Below, piece after piece: positions 53,352 to 63,189 of a stretch of 64,000 nt of DNA (its first letter is position 1; the number at the start of each line of letters is the position of its first letter). Origin of the DNA: Escarpia spicata (taxonomy: Eukaryota > Annelida > Polychaeta > Sabellida > Siboglinidae). The notes beneath the pieces are model-generated. The model saw only the letters and a list, made by a program, of their open reading frames with translations. It was not told the DNA's origin and did not search any database. The stretch is taken from positions 70,063,033-70,127,032 of the forward strand of contig OZ023206.1 in assembly GCA_963995525.1 (NCBI GenBank), written 5' to 3'. Made by a program: the position numbers and the translations under genes.

Positions 53352-53800
53352 CGTTGTACTGAGCCGGTCACGGTGGTCATGTGACGATGTTGGTGAACGT
53401 CACATGGCAGCGGTTCCAATAGTATGGCAGGTGGATTGGAGCCGGTGTCTCTGTTGATCGCTGGTTGCCTCATTCGATATTCAATGGCGTCGCTAATCTT
53501 TCTTCGCCAGAAGTTGTTCTCACTAGCGACCACTGCGGCGTCTTGAGGCCATGGTGTTATGGACCTCGTTCACTCGTTGATCACCTATAGATGTGAGTGG
53601 AGCCCTGATGTTTTTTGAATCAGACCCTCAGTGATCTGCTTGCTTGTTTGTAATGATCGACTCATTATTTTGGATGACAGTCCGGACACGTTATTTCGTA
53701 TATGACCCCGCATATGTTGTTCTTTGAGGGGTTGTCCTTGTCGTTCACCACTATGAATCTTATGGTGTTGTAGTGTTTCTGGTGTGTCCCTATTACGTAT
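53348..53800 (-). pseudogene. Penelope-like element: GIY-YIG endonuclease C-terminus
   Basis: Minus strand: NDKDNPSKNNICGVIYEITC and PDC begin a GIY-YIG-type domain (the GVIYEI.CPDC block). After a gap of stops, VVASENNFWRRKISDAIEYR and QPAINRDTGSNPPAILLEPL give the 'xxFWRRKxxEAIxIxxxxPxLNRDxG' C-terminal block diagnostic of Penelope-like elements. The YIGET.R.L.xR..EH central part is lost and a stop follows CPDCHPK. A 37-bp inverted repeat (53349-53385 and 53872-53908) surrounds it, as expected of terminal repeats of this class. No reverse transcriptase is present. Confidence 0.75.
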
Positions 53801-53908
53801 TATCAGCTATCAACAGACACACCAACTACAATCTTCCAGCGATATTCCTGGAATTGCCTTCATGTGACGATCACATGACCACCGAGACCGGTTCAGTACA
53901 ACGTTGAC
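53349..53908. repeat. Inverted terminal repeats around the Penelope-like relic
   Basis: TCAGCGTTGTACTGAGCCGG continuing TCACGGTGGTCATGTGA at 53349-53385 matches the reverse complement of 53872-53908 with four mismatches. The CATGTGACC/GGTCATGTG core is within both. They bracket the GIY-YIG relic. Confidence 0.75.
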
Positions 53909-53986
53909 GATGATACCGGGAAGATGCCAAAAGCTATGTTGATCAAACAGAGGAATCGGACACATAACTGCACTTTCAAATCAAAT

Positions 53987-55363
53987 TTACTCTAGTTTCC
54001 ATGGGTTTACAATATTGCTATGAACAGACGAATATAAGCCAATGTGTGTAAATGTACTTGGCTCGACTAGATAGGCTTTCATGCCAAACTTCTGCCATAA
54101 CTGGTCCAGAATCGAGTCTTTGCCCAAGTATTTTGAAGACTTTACTTGACTGAGGTAGTTAATCACTCGATATGCACCTCGCTTCGGGAACAGCATCGCT
54201 GGGGTACAACAGCTCGGTGCAGGAACATAGCTGTAGAATTCCGGTCCAAACAAACTTCTCAACCACACCAAATTTCCTCGGCCTATTGCTATGGCAACCA
54301 AAATAACACAAGCAGTGAGAAGGAACCACGTAATGTACAAGTCGGAACGACTGCAATCCGGTTTTAAATACCAATATACTAGTAATAATAACGTACCACA
54401 GACGCTACCAAATGCTAAAAGTCCAGGGATTCGCTCAGGGTCGATGCTGTAGTAACCGAGCAGCCATTTTGGATGGAAAAACTTCACGTATGTGACGTCA
54501 TCAGTATTCACCACCAGGCGACCTTGAATGAATTTTCTATCGAGATGCCTTCCGATGACATGCTGTAAGGTAGGAAACATGCTCTGTGTCGGCAGCGCAT
54601 CGTCTTCAATAACAAACACATATCGTGGGTAATAAATTCCAAGGGTCTGATTTATACAAAACACATAATCTTCCCTTTCCTTCTCTTTCTGAACCTTAAC
54701 AGCAGTATATTTTTCCTTAAACCGGTTAAAAATGTCTATGACACTGGAAAGACGTTGAGCTTCTAAGTACGAGTCCGGATCTGCGTCGACATTGCAGATG
54801 GATAACGATATTTTATAGCGAAATCCCTGCACTTTGGCATTATGCCAGTACGCAAGAAGTCTGGCGACAATCTGTGACAGATATCGTGGTTTGTAGCTGT
54901 CAACCAGTTGTCGGTTTCGTGACACTGTCACAACCGTGATTGCAATGTCAACATGCGAGTCTTTCATAGATGCTATCCTGGCTTCAGGAAAGTGTCTTGT
55001 GCGGTTGATAATTGCCAGATAATTCAGAGACCAGTTGAGTCTTGCGTCGTTGGCATGCTGTATCCGCTGTTGAACTTCCTCCAGGCTTCCACTTTTGTGG
55101 AAGTAAATCGAGTCTGGCATGTCGTGGCACATGAGCGGCAACACCACAAGGAACACGAAGAGGTAGAGAAAAACAAACGACTTCCATCTCCTCACGCTAG
55201 CCCCCAGTCGACGAGAACAGATACCCAGGCACGTCGTGGCCCGGTGAAGACATCTGCTGGTCATGATGTTAAGCAGTCGAGTAACTGCGATGTTCCCGAG
55301 TCCATCACCGACGCTTTCACCTGCAATAGCGTAAACATTGAACAGTGATCCGTTACATAACAT
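53987..55363 (-). CDS. PGAP4: PGAP4/TMEM246-like GPI-GalNAc transferase (copy B)
   Basis: Intact ORF of 458 codons from ATG 55363. The region homologous to the start of copy A begins at the internal ATG 55264 (425 aa). From the basic SVRRWKSFVF anchor to the shared NPWKLE C-terminus it aligns with copy A residue for residue without gaps. It has the same parts: N-terminal membrane anchor, YVFVIEDDALPTQ with the EDD motif, HPKWLLGYYSID, the tandem membrane pair within the catalytic domain, SYVPAPSCCTPAMLFPK, and YLVEPSTFTHIGLYSS. Upstream, ATTGCAG|GTGAAAGCGTC matches copy A, so a splice acceptor in the 5' untranslated region is possible; then translation starts at 55264 and the first 33 codons would be untranslated. 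The function (GalNAc side chain on GPI in the Golgi) is inferred from family. Confidence 0.9.
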   Translation of the reverse strand: MLCNGSLFNVYAIAGESVGDGLGNIAVTRLLNIMTSRCLHRATTCLGICSRRLGASVRRWKSFVFLYLFVFLVVLPLMCHDMPDSIYFHKSGSLEEVQQRIQHANDARLNWSLNYLAIINRTRHFPEARIASMKDSHVDIAITVVTVSRNRQLVDSYKPRYLSQIVARLLAYWHNAKVQGFRYKISLSICNVDADPDSYLEAQRLSSVIDIFNRFKEKYTAVKVQKEKEREDYVFCINQTLGIYYPRYVFVIEDDALPTQSMFPTLQHVIGRHLDRKFIQGRLVVNTDDVTYVKFFHPKWLLGYYSIDPERIPGLLAFGSVCGTLLLLVYWYLKPDCSRSDLYITWFLLTACVILVAIAIGRGNLVWLRSLFGPEFYSYVPAPSCCTPAMLFPKRGAYRVINYLSQVKSSKYLGKDSILDQLWQKFGMKAYLVEPSTFTHIGLYSSVHSNIVNPWKLE

Positions 55364-55549
55364 TACAAGAAAACTAATTATTTTGCTGCGCCATTAATGT
55401 TACTCCTCATGTTTCTGGGTAATTTCTCACATAAATCAAATCCACCAAGTATTCACAATGACATGGTAGTTCTTTTGTGCGTACTTTTATTTCCTTTTGA
55501 TGAAATTAACAGACACTAATTTCGATCGTGTCATTTTTAGTTAATTATG

Positions 55550-56385
55550 ACTTGAGTCGGGAATTAACGATTCAGCCAAACACGGTCTCGCCCACAGTTC
55601 GACCGGACTTGACTCACGGCCGGTTTGTTTACATGACAAGTTTTCCATTTTTCGTGCGAGTGTTATGTTAGTTATGTCACCAAATCAGCTAAAATGACGG
55701 TTAAAAGCCTTATCTAACCAGAGACAGATATCGATCACGAGGATATATTTAGGAAAGTGTACGGTACAATACCAATGGTATTTCATTGTTATCTCGTGAC
55801 CGACGGGTAATTTCAACGGATTTGCTTAAATGTCAGCCGGACAATTAGCTTTCACAAGATCCCAGATGTAACGAACACAATCATTTTAGACTATTAAAAT
55901 ACGCTATTTTATTAAATAGACTGTACACGTTACTTAAATTATTAACGCACTATGTGTGTAAATGTGTGTGTGAGTGTGTGGTGTGTGCGTGCGTGACACT
56001 GCGTGTGTGGTGTGTGTATATGTGTGTTTGTACGTGTATGTATGTATATGTAAGTAGGTATTATGTGTGTAAGTGTATGTATGTGTGTATATACATACTT
56101 ACATAATATATGTATGTATACACTTACATACATACTTACATATATACACATACATACATACATACACGTACACGCACACATACATCCTCATGATCAGCAA
56201 CTGTCTCAGTCTAGATTAAGTTTCAGCCCTCCCTTTAGCTAATTCGGTGGTGCAAGCACTCCTATGGCAAATGGCGACCTTGTCGTGCAAACAAACCGGC
56301 CGTGAGTTCGATCCCGCCCGAACTTTACGAGACTGTAGCCACGTGTTTGGCTAAATAATTATTTCCCGACTCAAGTCCCAAACCA
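55550..56385. repeat. Inverted pair of SINE-like sequences around a microsatellite
   Basis: The left arm (about 55550-55640, GACTTGAGTCGGGAATTAAC ... CACGGCCGGTTTGTTTACATG) and the right arm (about 56277-56375, GCAAACAAACCGGCCGTGAG ... TTTCCCGACTCAAGTC) are inverted copies. The right copy continues upstream into TTAGCTAATTCGGTGG (A-box like) and GAGTTCGATCCCG (B box), so it looks tRNA-derived. Between them at 55950-56180 is a GT/GTAT microsatellite with long self-complementary stretches. Confidence 0.6.
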
Positions 56386-56751
56386 CTTCGAACATATATG
56401 TCCGTAACTAGTGTTGTAGTAATAGTATGCATTACTATGGCAGTGAAACAACATATTCGAACATCGAATAGCAACTATCCTTGCCTACGAAACAGTATCA
56501 CTGTTGAACTTTGTCGCTGGTTTTTCACATTGAAAATTACATGTGCAGACTGCTTCATCATCTTATGAATGTTTGACAGCGAAACGTGTCCGCAACTGCT
56601 TCATATGACGCACCCGTGGTCAACCAACGGCTGCAACAACCCTAAAAAGTAGATTTCGGTCTTTGTTTGTGTCTGAGCGGGTCCCACGACATAGTTGTTG
56701 CTATGTGCGCAGAAGTTCGCACTGAAATACAGTAAATTCGCACTTACATAC

Positions 56752-56828
56752 CGTAGTTTCAGCTTGGTGTCTATTGGCACGCATTCCGTATTATTGGCGT
56801 TTAAAACAGTGCGATTTGCGACGGCCAT
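56752..56828 (-). CDS. Candidate first coding exon
   Basis: Minus strand: ATG in good context (TTAAATGG) opens MAVANRTVLNANNTECVPID TKLKL and reaches a consensus donor CG|GTATGT after 77 nt. It would be spliced to an exon at lower coordinates. It does not join in frame to the PGAP4-like copy B. Evidence is one start plus one splice donor, so it is weak. Confidence 0.25.
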
Positions 56829-57157
56829 TTAACGATTTAATGTGCATTGTATCGTGACAAAATAATAACTGTCCGGTGCGAAGTCGGTTTGATCAATCGG
56901 CATTGGTATACAAATGCACCGTACTAAGTCCGGCTGGCTTTGACACACATGATTGAATGGGCTTTTGTAAATAAAAAACATTCGCCCGATGGCGCTACGA
57001 GTCAACTCAGCCTTCAGTCCGCCTCTTTCTCGAGTGTTTACATGGCAACAGTTGATTGTTAGCAGTTAGATGGCCTGTTATCGCGTTGGTCTCGCTCCAG
57101 TAATCACCGGCCTTTGTATCCTTATCACTGTTATTGCAGTGCTTGAAGGGGTGTATT

Positions 57158-57343
57158 ATGCCCACTGAATGTTGTGTGCACGGGAAGAGGCGGACATGCT
57201 TGGCCATTATCCATCCCTCAAAGGGTAAAGGCTTGGCTTTCAGCTACCAGAAAAGAAGAGAAGTAGCGGCCGACCAGGCATAGTGTAGTGTGCAAGAAGC
57301 ATTTTAACGAAAATGACTATGAACAGACAACCAGTTCCAGTAA
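57158..57343 (+). pseudogene. THAP-domain exon of a THAP-type transposase (decayed)
   Basis: MPTECCVHG (the first zinc-ligand pair of a THAP domain, start ATG at 57158) and, after frame changes, VCKKHFNENDYEQTTSS (the C-terminal CxxH block of THAP) flank a rearranged middle that lacks the Trp-containing core. The exon ends CCAG|TAAGTG, near a donor. The downstream helix-turn-helix half is at 60150-60650. Between them lies the TIR-bounded element at 57445-59243. Confidence 0.65.
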
Positions 57344-57444
57344 GTGAATTGTGGAATTATATTTTAAAATATAGATCTATAATGAAAAAGTATATATATA
57401 TGTAATGCAAGTGTCGCTCGCCAGTCTGTGTAAATAACAAGAAG

Positions 57445-59243
57445 AATTGTGGGTTTTGTGATAAAAGCACCAACATTGGTGTATATGATATTAAGGGGGT
57501 ACTAAATGATTTAAGATATAGTGCCAAGCTGAATTGTTTCCGTGACGCCCATAACATGGACAAATCCAAAAGGGCCGCCACCCGTATCTATATATCTATT
57601 AATTGTCCTATCTTCGTGAATAGGTAACGTAAATAAAGTGTCTTTTTATATATTTACAGACATGCTGAATCCTATGGCGTCATCAGTTCATTGAAAAAAA
57701 TGCATATATTTTAAGATAGGGCACAGGTTAATGGTAAAATTCAAGATGGCCGCCATCTGAATTGTGAATATCTACCAAATATCATATCTTCCCAACTAGT
57801 TGACATAAAACCATGGTTGAAGTGTCCTTGTATATTTTTTCTGACAAAACAAACTGTTCTGTACATGTCATGTCGAAACAACACTTAGTTGGAGTCATTG
57901 TGGTTGCAGTTACCACTGCAGTTACCATTTCAGAGCAGCCCTGACACATTTGCATAGTCCTGTGCACCCTTTCTGGCTTCCACAGCGTAGTAAGTCGGAA
58001 CATGACGCCGCTGCTTCTGGGAATAATGTCCACAGTGGTTCCCATCCTTGTGTGTGTGGCACTTTTACGCCATCCGCAGGTCTCTGGAAAAGGAAGTTCT
58101 GGAGTACGGACATGTGCCTGTCCCCACACATGTCCACCTTGGTATATAGCCATTTTTGTGTGTTGCAATAGTGCTGTTCCTGTGGGTGGTATGGCGTCGA
58201 TCGACCTGGCTTTGGTACTGAAGACGTTTTCTGGCACAGTCAACACAAGTTTCTGTGCAGGTTCGGTCATACATTAGCACAACGTAGGACTCTAGCACAG
58301 ACATGCAGCCTTCACTGAAGCTCGGTGGATGTGTCGACAAGGTAGAGAATACTGGGGTGACTTCATTGAAATATTTCCAGATGTCGAATGCAGTTTGTTT
58401 TCCCCTGCCTGCAATTGACGACACCATATCGCAACCTGTGAAGGCATGGAACATGGGGAGTGCACGTGCTTTCTCACCACCCAGTGTTGTGGCGATGTCA
58501 TGAGCAGGAATGCACCTCAGGTGTATGCCTGTGCCAAATGCGACGCATAGTTCTGTGTTCTCAAGAAGCACAGCACTAGACACTGCCAGAACTAGCACGT
58601 CAGTGTCCACGGTACGCAACATGATTCTGCGATACCCCCTGTCTGCTGCATCGACTGCATGAACGAGCATTCGTGTGTTGGCCTCTACATGCGTACATGG
58701 ATCTAGGGATGAGACGTCCTGATGAACTCTGATGGCCACATGTTGAGTACAGTTCCTTCTCCGCAGAATGATTCTCTACAACCTATGGTGGTAAGTAAAA
58801 GAACCAATAAATTGTTTGTTATTGTACATGTTGCGGATAATGATGTTAGAATGTAAATGCTTTTAAAGCACTTGGTGTGCATGTCTTGTGAAGATATGAC
58901 ATTTGGTAGACATTCACAATTCAGGTGGCGACCGTCTTGAATTGTACCAGTAACCTGTGCCATATCTTAAAATATATGCATTCTTTCAATGAAGTGATGA
59001 CACCATTGGATTCGGCATGTTTGAAGACACATAAAAAGATACATTATTTGTGTTTTTATAATAACTATTCACGAAGATAGGACAATTAACAGTTATTTAG
59101 ATTCGGGCGGCGGCCATCTTGGATTTTCTCATGTTACGGGCGTCACGGAAACAATTCAACTTGGCACTATATCTTAAATCATTTAGTACCCTCTTAACAT
59201 CATATGCACAAATTTTGGTGCTTTTACCATAAAACCCACAATT
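57445..59243. mobile_element. 1.8-kb element with ~350-bp terminal inverted repeats
   Basis: The left TIR (57445-57790) and right TIR (58891-59243) align end to end as inverted copies: AATTGTGGGTTTT.TG, AAAAGCACCAA, GTACTAAATGATTTAAGATA, ATAGTGCCAAG, AATTGTCCTATCTTCGTGAA, GAC(A)TGC(C)GAATCC, AAGAT(A)GGCGCC, ATATC(A)TATCTTC. The interior carries a minus-strand pseudogene of an abundant invertebrate family (HEADTRM). A four-base AATT at both borders could be the target duplication or part of the TIR. Long TIRs of this length place it outside MITE classes, but I cannot name the superfamily. Confidence 0.75.
57885..58780 (-). pseudogene. 'HEADTRM' family protein, C-terminal half (frameshifted)
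   Basis: Minus strand 58780 to 57885. HQDVSSLDPCTHVEANTRML (family consensus HEEADTRM; here Glu-Asp changed to Val-Asn), GYRRIMLRTVDTDVLVLAVS (an acidic PIN-like Asp-Thr-Asp), CVAFGTGIHLRCIPAHDIAT, ARALPMFHAFTGCDMVSSIA and GRGKQTAFDIW are in one frame. A frameshift near 58225 gives IDAIPPTGTALLQHTKMAIY, QGGHVWGQ and CGW. Another near 58060 gives GWEPLWTLFPEAAASC and a Cys-rich GCTGLCKC region. The last, to CSGNCNHNDSN, ends at 57885. The family is widespread in mollusc and other invertebrate genomes; PIN-like nuclease fold is recalled, not shown. The N-terminal half is missing. Confidence 0.75.
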
Positions 59244-60129
59244 ATTTCACATGTCTGCCCCTGGACTAGGTTGGCAGAGTGCTAACTGACTGTGTATTAT
59301 ACCCACCCTACTATGGAGCTAAGCTTCTTTGCCTGCTATTGTGTTATGGAAACTGTGACTAAGCTGTAATTGGTCACTGGCAGAGGCTTGTGTCAACAGA
59401 CAGCATTAACTCAGTAGACCCGTTAAACTGAATCCCTACTGCACTGGTAGAACCTGAGGAACTTTAAAACAGCAGTAGACATAATTATCAATGCAATATA
59501 AAGATATGATCTAGGATTAAAATAAAATAACTAAGGTATAAAATAATATAAAAAGTAAAATAACATAGGTATACTCGAAAAGGTTAAAGCATATTTTGCC
59601 AAAAATTATCAGGAATATTATTAAGATGTTTTACTATACATGTTGCAGCTATTCCGTCACTCCAGTTATATTATGTCGTTACTACTGTTTTTAATTGTCA
59701 TTACTACTGTTTTTAAGTAAAAATGCAAGCTATGCATATGTACCTTGTTAACAAATACAGTTTTATCATAGTTCATCTCTTTCTACTTCCCCTTCTGTGG
59801 GAGGGTGGTAGGGGCAAAACGAGAACAGACAATGCGTGTGCATTTTCTTAAACAACGTTTTACTGTGCTACATGCGAGATTGCAGCTCACCAACTCTCCT
59901 GCAAGGTTTCTACAACCACTGGAAATCGGCCTAAATAGCAGAGTATTGGGATAAAATCCGACAGCATTGTTTAATAACACATTAGCTAATATATACAATA
60001 TTCACGAAATGGTCTACTCGAATACTTTATTTCCAGGCGTATCTTCACTGGCATGCATATAGTCTAGTGAGCTACTAAACGTGTCAACACTTTACTTCCA
60101 TCATAACTCTTAATGATCTGTAACCGATT
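59244..60129. other. Intergenic or intronic, no supportable gene
   Basis: No coding motif was recognised between the TIR element and the helix-turn-helix segment. It may be intron of the THAP transposon. Confidence 0.3.
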
Positions 60130-60149
60130 GGCCCATTTTTACGTTCAGG

Positions 60150-60650
60150 GCAACACAGAGTGCAAGCAACGCAGACAACGTTGGCTAACTCTGCTGAAAC
60201 TAAGTATACTGGCACCCAGACCTCAAGCCCAAACCGGTACACAGTCACCTGGTTTGTGAATAACCCGCAAGGTATTCATTTCTATACAGGAAGTCCTCGA
60301 AAACTACAACAAATTTGTTTTTGTGTTGAGTACTTTGGGTCCATCAGCATATGAACTGAGGTATTTTCATGGGATCATTCCTTCCATATCAGTCGAGGAC
60401 CAATTTCTAATCACGCTGATGAAACGAAGACGTCACAAGACGTATTTCGAACTGAGTCGCATGTTTGACATATCTCAGGCTACCGGCACTGGCACTGGCA
60501 CTGGCACTGGCACTGTCACAACCATGTTTGTTACATTGATAAATTTCATGAACTTACAGTGGGGAGAAACAGATTGGTGGCCGTCCAAGGAACTGGGGAC
60601 CGTTTCACTAACATTCTTAAAAGCTCTTAATCCTGATTTTGCTCCATAAA
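60150..60650 (+). pseudogene. THAP-type transposase: HTH_Tnp_4-like segment
   Basis: A first frame reads VTWFVNNPQGIHFYTGSP. A second reads LGPSAYELRYFHG, SISVEDQFLITLMKRRRHKT and YFELSRMFDISQATGTG, then FVTLINFMNLQWGETDWWPS and LKALNPDFAP. The 'S.EDQFLLTLMKLR....EDLA.LF.IS..T.SR.F..WI' pattern is the helix-turn-helix that precedes the DDE domain in THAP/Harbinger/ISL2EU-like transposases. Its recognition helix is interrupted by an in-frame expansion of Gly-Thr from (GGCACT)n at 60484-60517. No DDE domain follows before 60830. Confidence 0.75.
60484..60517 (+). repeat. (GGCACT)n hexamer expansion inside a transposase HTH
   Basis: GGCACT/ACTGGC repeats about five and a half times, in frame, adding a run of Thr-Gly residues in the helix-turn-helix; a unit multiple of three kept the frame open. 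Confidence 0.85.
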
Positions 60651-60824
60651 ATCGAGTGTTCTCCTTACCTAGGAGCGAAAATGAAAAACTGCGTTTCACT
60701 AACAATTCATCCTGGATACGGTCCATAAAAACGGTCATAAAATGCAAATTTCTAAGACGACGTTACACCATTCTTTAACTATCATCAACAGCTAGAATTT
60801 ACTAACTGTGACTCAGGTATGTCA

Positions 60825-61080
60825 ACAACAAAATAAAATATGTTATATCATCATTTAAATGGTGCCACATGATGGATAATAATATGTAGTTTACTACCCT
60901 TTTTGATTTTGTTGATATCTTCAATATTTGCGGCGCTATTCAACTTTTAAATCTTAAAGTGGTGGCATTTTTTATGTATTGGCTTTCAGTCCATTTCTTG
61001 GTTGAGGACTGCATTTATTTGATTGGAAAATAGTAATAACGTTGGAACCTTTTGACTTACGTATGTGAAATCAAAAATGG
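60825..61080 (+). repeat. Dispersed repeat copy (inverted relative to 13005-13285)
   Basis: GTATGTCAACAAC, AATGGTGCCACATGATGGAT, TTTGCGGCGCTATTCAAC, GGTGGCATTTTT and AATAGTAATAACGTTGGAAC correspond to the reverse complement of 13005-13285. Class unknown. Confidence 0.6.
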
Positions 61081-61600
61081 TGTAACCCTTAAGTAAATGT
61101 CAATTTTTGGTGACCTTGACTTGACCTTCACAGCTGACCTACATTCCACTTTTGACCTAGATTTGGCCCACAGCATGGAATTAATTCCTATTAATTACAT
61201 CATTTAGCTGAAAATTAATTAGGTAATGAGCACTGTTAACTTTTGAAGTATGAACATTGTTAATATAATGAATTTAATACTATGCAACCTTTAAACGGCT
61301 ATTATAACTTGACCTATTTAGTTGACCTATATTTCACATTTGACCTATATACCGGAATTTATGGCATAATTAATTCATAAATGCACCCACTGGATGAATC
61401 ATGATACAACCCTTCAGGAAATGTCAATTTTGGTTGACCTTGCCCTGACCTTCACAGTTGACCTACATTCCATTTTGACCTAGATTTGACCTACATACTG
61501 GGGTTAATTCCATATAAATGACATAATTTAGGTGAAAATTAATTAGGAAATTGGCAATTATCATTTGGGTGCAAAGTTGCTAATATAATGACTTTAAAGG
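61080..61600. repeat. ~300-bp tandem duplication rich in TGACCT motifs
   Basis: Two units, about 61080-61300 and 61395-61580, share AACCCTT.AG(T/G)AAATGTCAATTTT, the TTGACCTTG..TGACCTTCAC block, GACATAATTTAG.TGAAAATT and TAATATAATGA. Across 61080-61580 TGACCT occurs about a dozen times, a pattern of nuclear-receptor half-sites, more probably a satellite-like repeat. Confidence 0.6.
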
Positions 61601-61782
61601 AAATAAAAACAAGGCATTAGCTCAAATCCGTTTTTCATGTGTACACAAAGTTTAACATTGTATGTAACATTCGAGAACATTAAAAAAATACTAAAACATA
61701 CATTTGTAGCATAAATTCGATTTTAAACCCGTCTGTGTAGCGATTCCTGCGGAAAAAAATTTTTTTATGAGCTAGGCGATCA

Positions 61783-62469
61783 CGTGGTATCTTAACGTCA
61801 CATATGACCCACACTCGCAGCAGGCCGACCCTTTCCATGCATTCAGAGCATGTTTACAATGACAGCTTTTTGGTCAAAACGAGCGTCATTTCCACATGAA
61901 TTCAATTTTTTTTATTCTAAACAATGAATGCGAATGAGTCGACTAGGTATCGCCGAGCTTGGGCTCGTTTTTAGAATAAGTATATCGAATGCAACCAACG
62001 GGAGATAATGTACACCAATATACATACATAGCAAACATATAGCGTATCCAGCTACAGAAAGTAACATGTATAAGTGTATAATCTTATAATATCACTAGAA
62101 TATCGATGTATGAAGGAGGAGTTGTACAATTTATTATAACAACTTAAATCAGTCAGCTAATTTCTGCCGGTCCTGCTAGCTCATTTGGAAAAGGTGTTGG
62201 TTCCTTGGCATTTATTTTGCAATCGGGCGACGCTGGTTTGATCCCGACACCAAACCATTGATTTTTTTAACACTTTGTTGTTTATGTTTTCACCAAGTAA
62301 TATAAACCAAATCATTTTTATACTATGATGCATTGTGTGTAAATATTTTTGTAGTAATTATTTATTCGCCACAAAAATATGGTAATTGTATATAACGATG
62401 TTTCTAAATTGTATTTATCCAGACAGATCACCATTTGTTTTCACATATATAATTACAATATATTACCGT

Positions 62470-62506
<37 letters not shown>

Positions 62507-63183
62507 TTAATACATTCTATATCCATTACATTATATTTGTTTGGATAAATACAATTTAGAAACATCGTTATATATAATTACATAAATTCGCTGACTGATT
62601 TAAGTTGTTATGATAAATTGTACAACTCCTTCATACATCGATATTCTAGTGATATTATAAGATTATTCACTTATACATGTTACTTTCTGTAGCTGGATAC
62701 GCTATATGTTTGCTATGTATGTATATTGGTGTACATTATCTCCCGTTGGTTGCAATCGATATAACTATTCTAAAAACGAGCCCAAGCTCGGCGAAACCTA
62801 GTCGACTTGTAGGCCCATTCGCAATCATTGTTTTGAATAAAATTGGATTCATGTGGAACCGTAAGATAACTGCTTGTTCCTCTATGATGACTAGTGTTTG
62901 TATTACATCGGAATATCGCATAATAACTCATTTTGACGTTGGTTTCGATCCGAAAGCTATCCTTATAAACATGCTCTGAATGCATGGAAAGGGTCGGCCT
63001 GATGCGACTATGGGTCATATGTGACGTCACATCTCGGCATCCCAAAAAGCGCGCCAAATATATGCATATTCGAAAATGTCCGGATGCACAGCATAAAATG
63101 TGGAATTTCTAATTGATTGAATTTTTTTCTTTTGGCTTGGTGGACATGGAAATAGATAGCAGGATGTAATATAATATGAAGTC
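61783..63183. mobile_element. Large palindromic repeat (head-to-head copies)
   Basis: The left arm (61800-62420) and right arm (62540-63183) are inverted copies, sharing CAGGCCGACCCTTTCCATGC, CGCCGAGCTTGGGCTCG, CGGGAGATAATGTAC and TATAACGATGTTTCTAAATT, around an AT-rich centre with a long (TA)n at 62477-62514. The left arm has about 220 nt (62165-62383, including a tRNA-like module) that the right arm lacks. The family is also at 46097-47200. It interrupts an SGNH ORF at 63183. No protein is encoded. Confidence 0.65.
62166..62250 (+). repeat. tRNA-like pol III module
   Basis: CCGGTCCTGCTAGCTCATTT (A-box like) and GCTGGTTTGATCCCGACACC (B box) match the copy at 47022; T7 follows at about 62263. 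A likely SINE head within the palindromic repeat's left arm only. Confidence 0.5.
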
Positions 63184-63189
63184 TTACAA

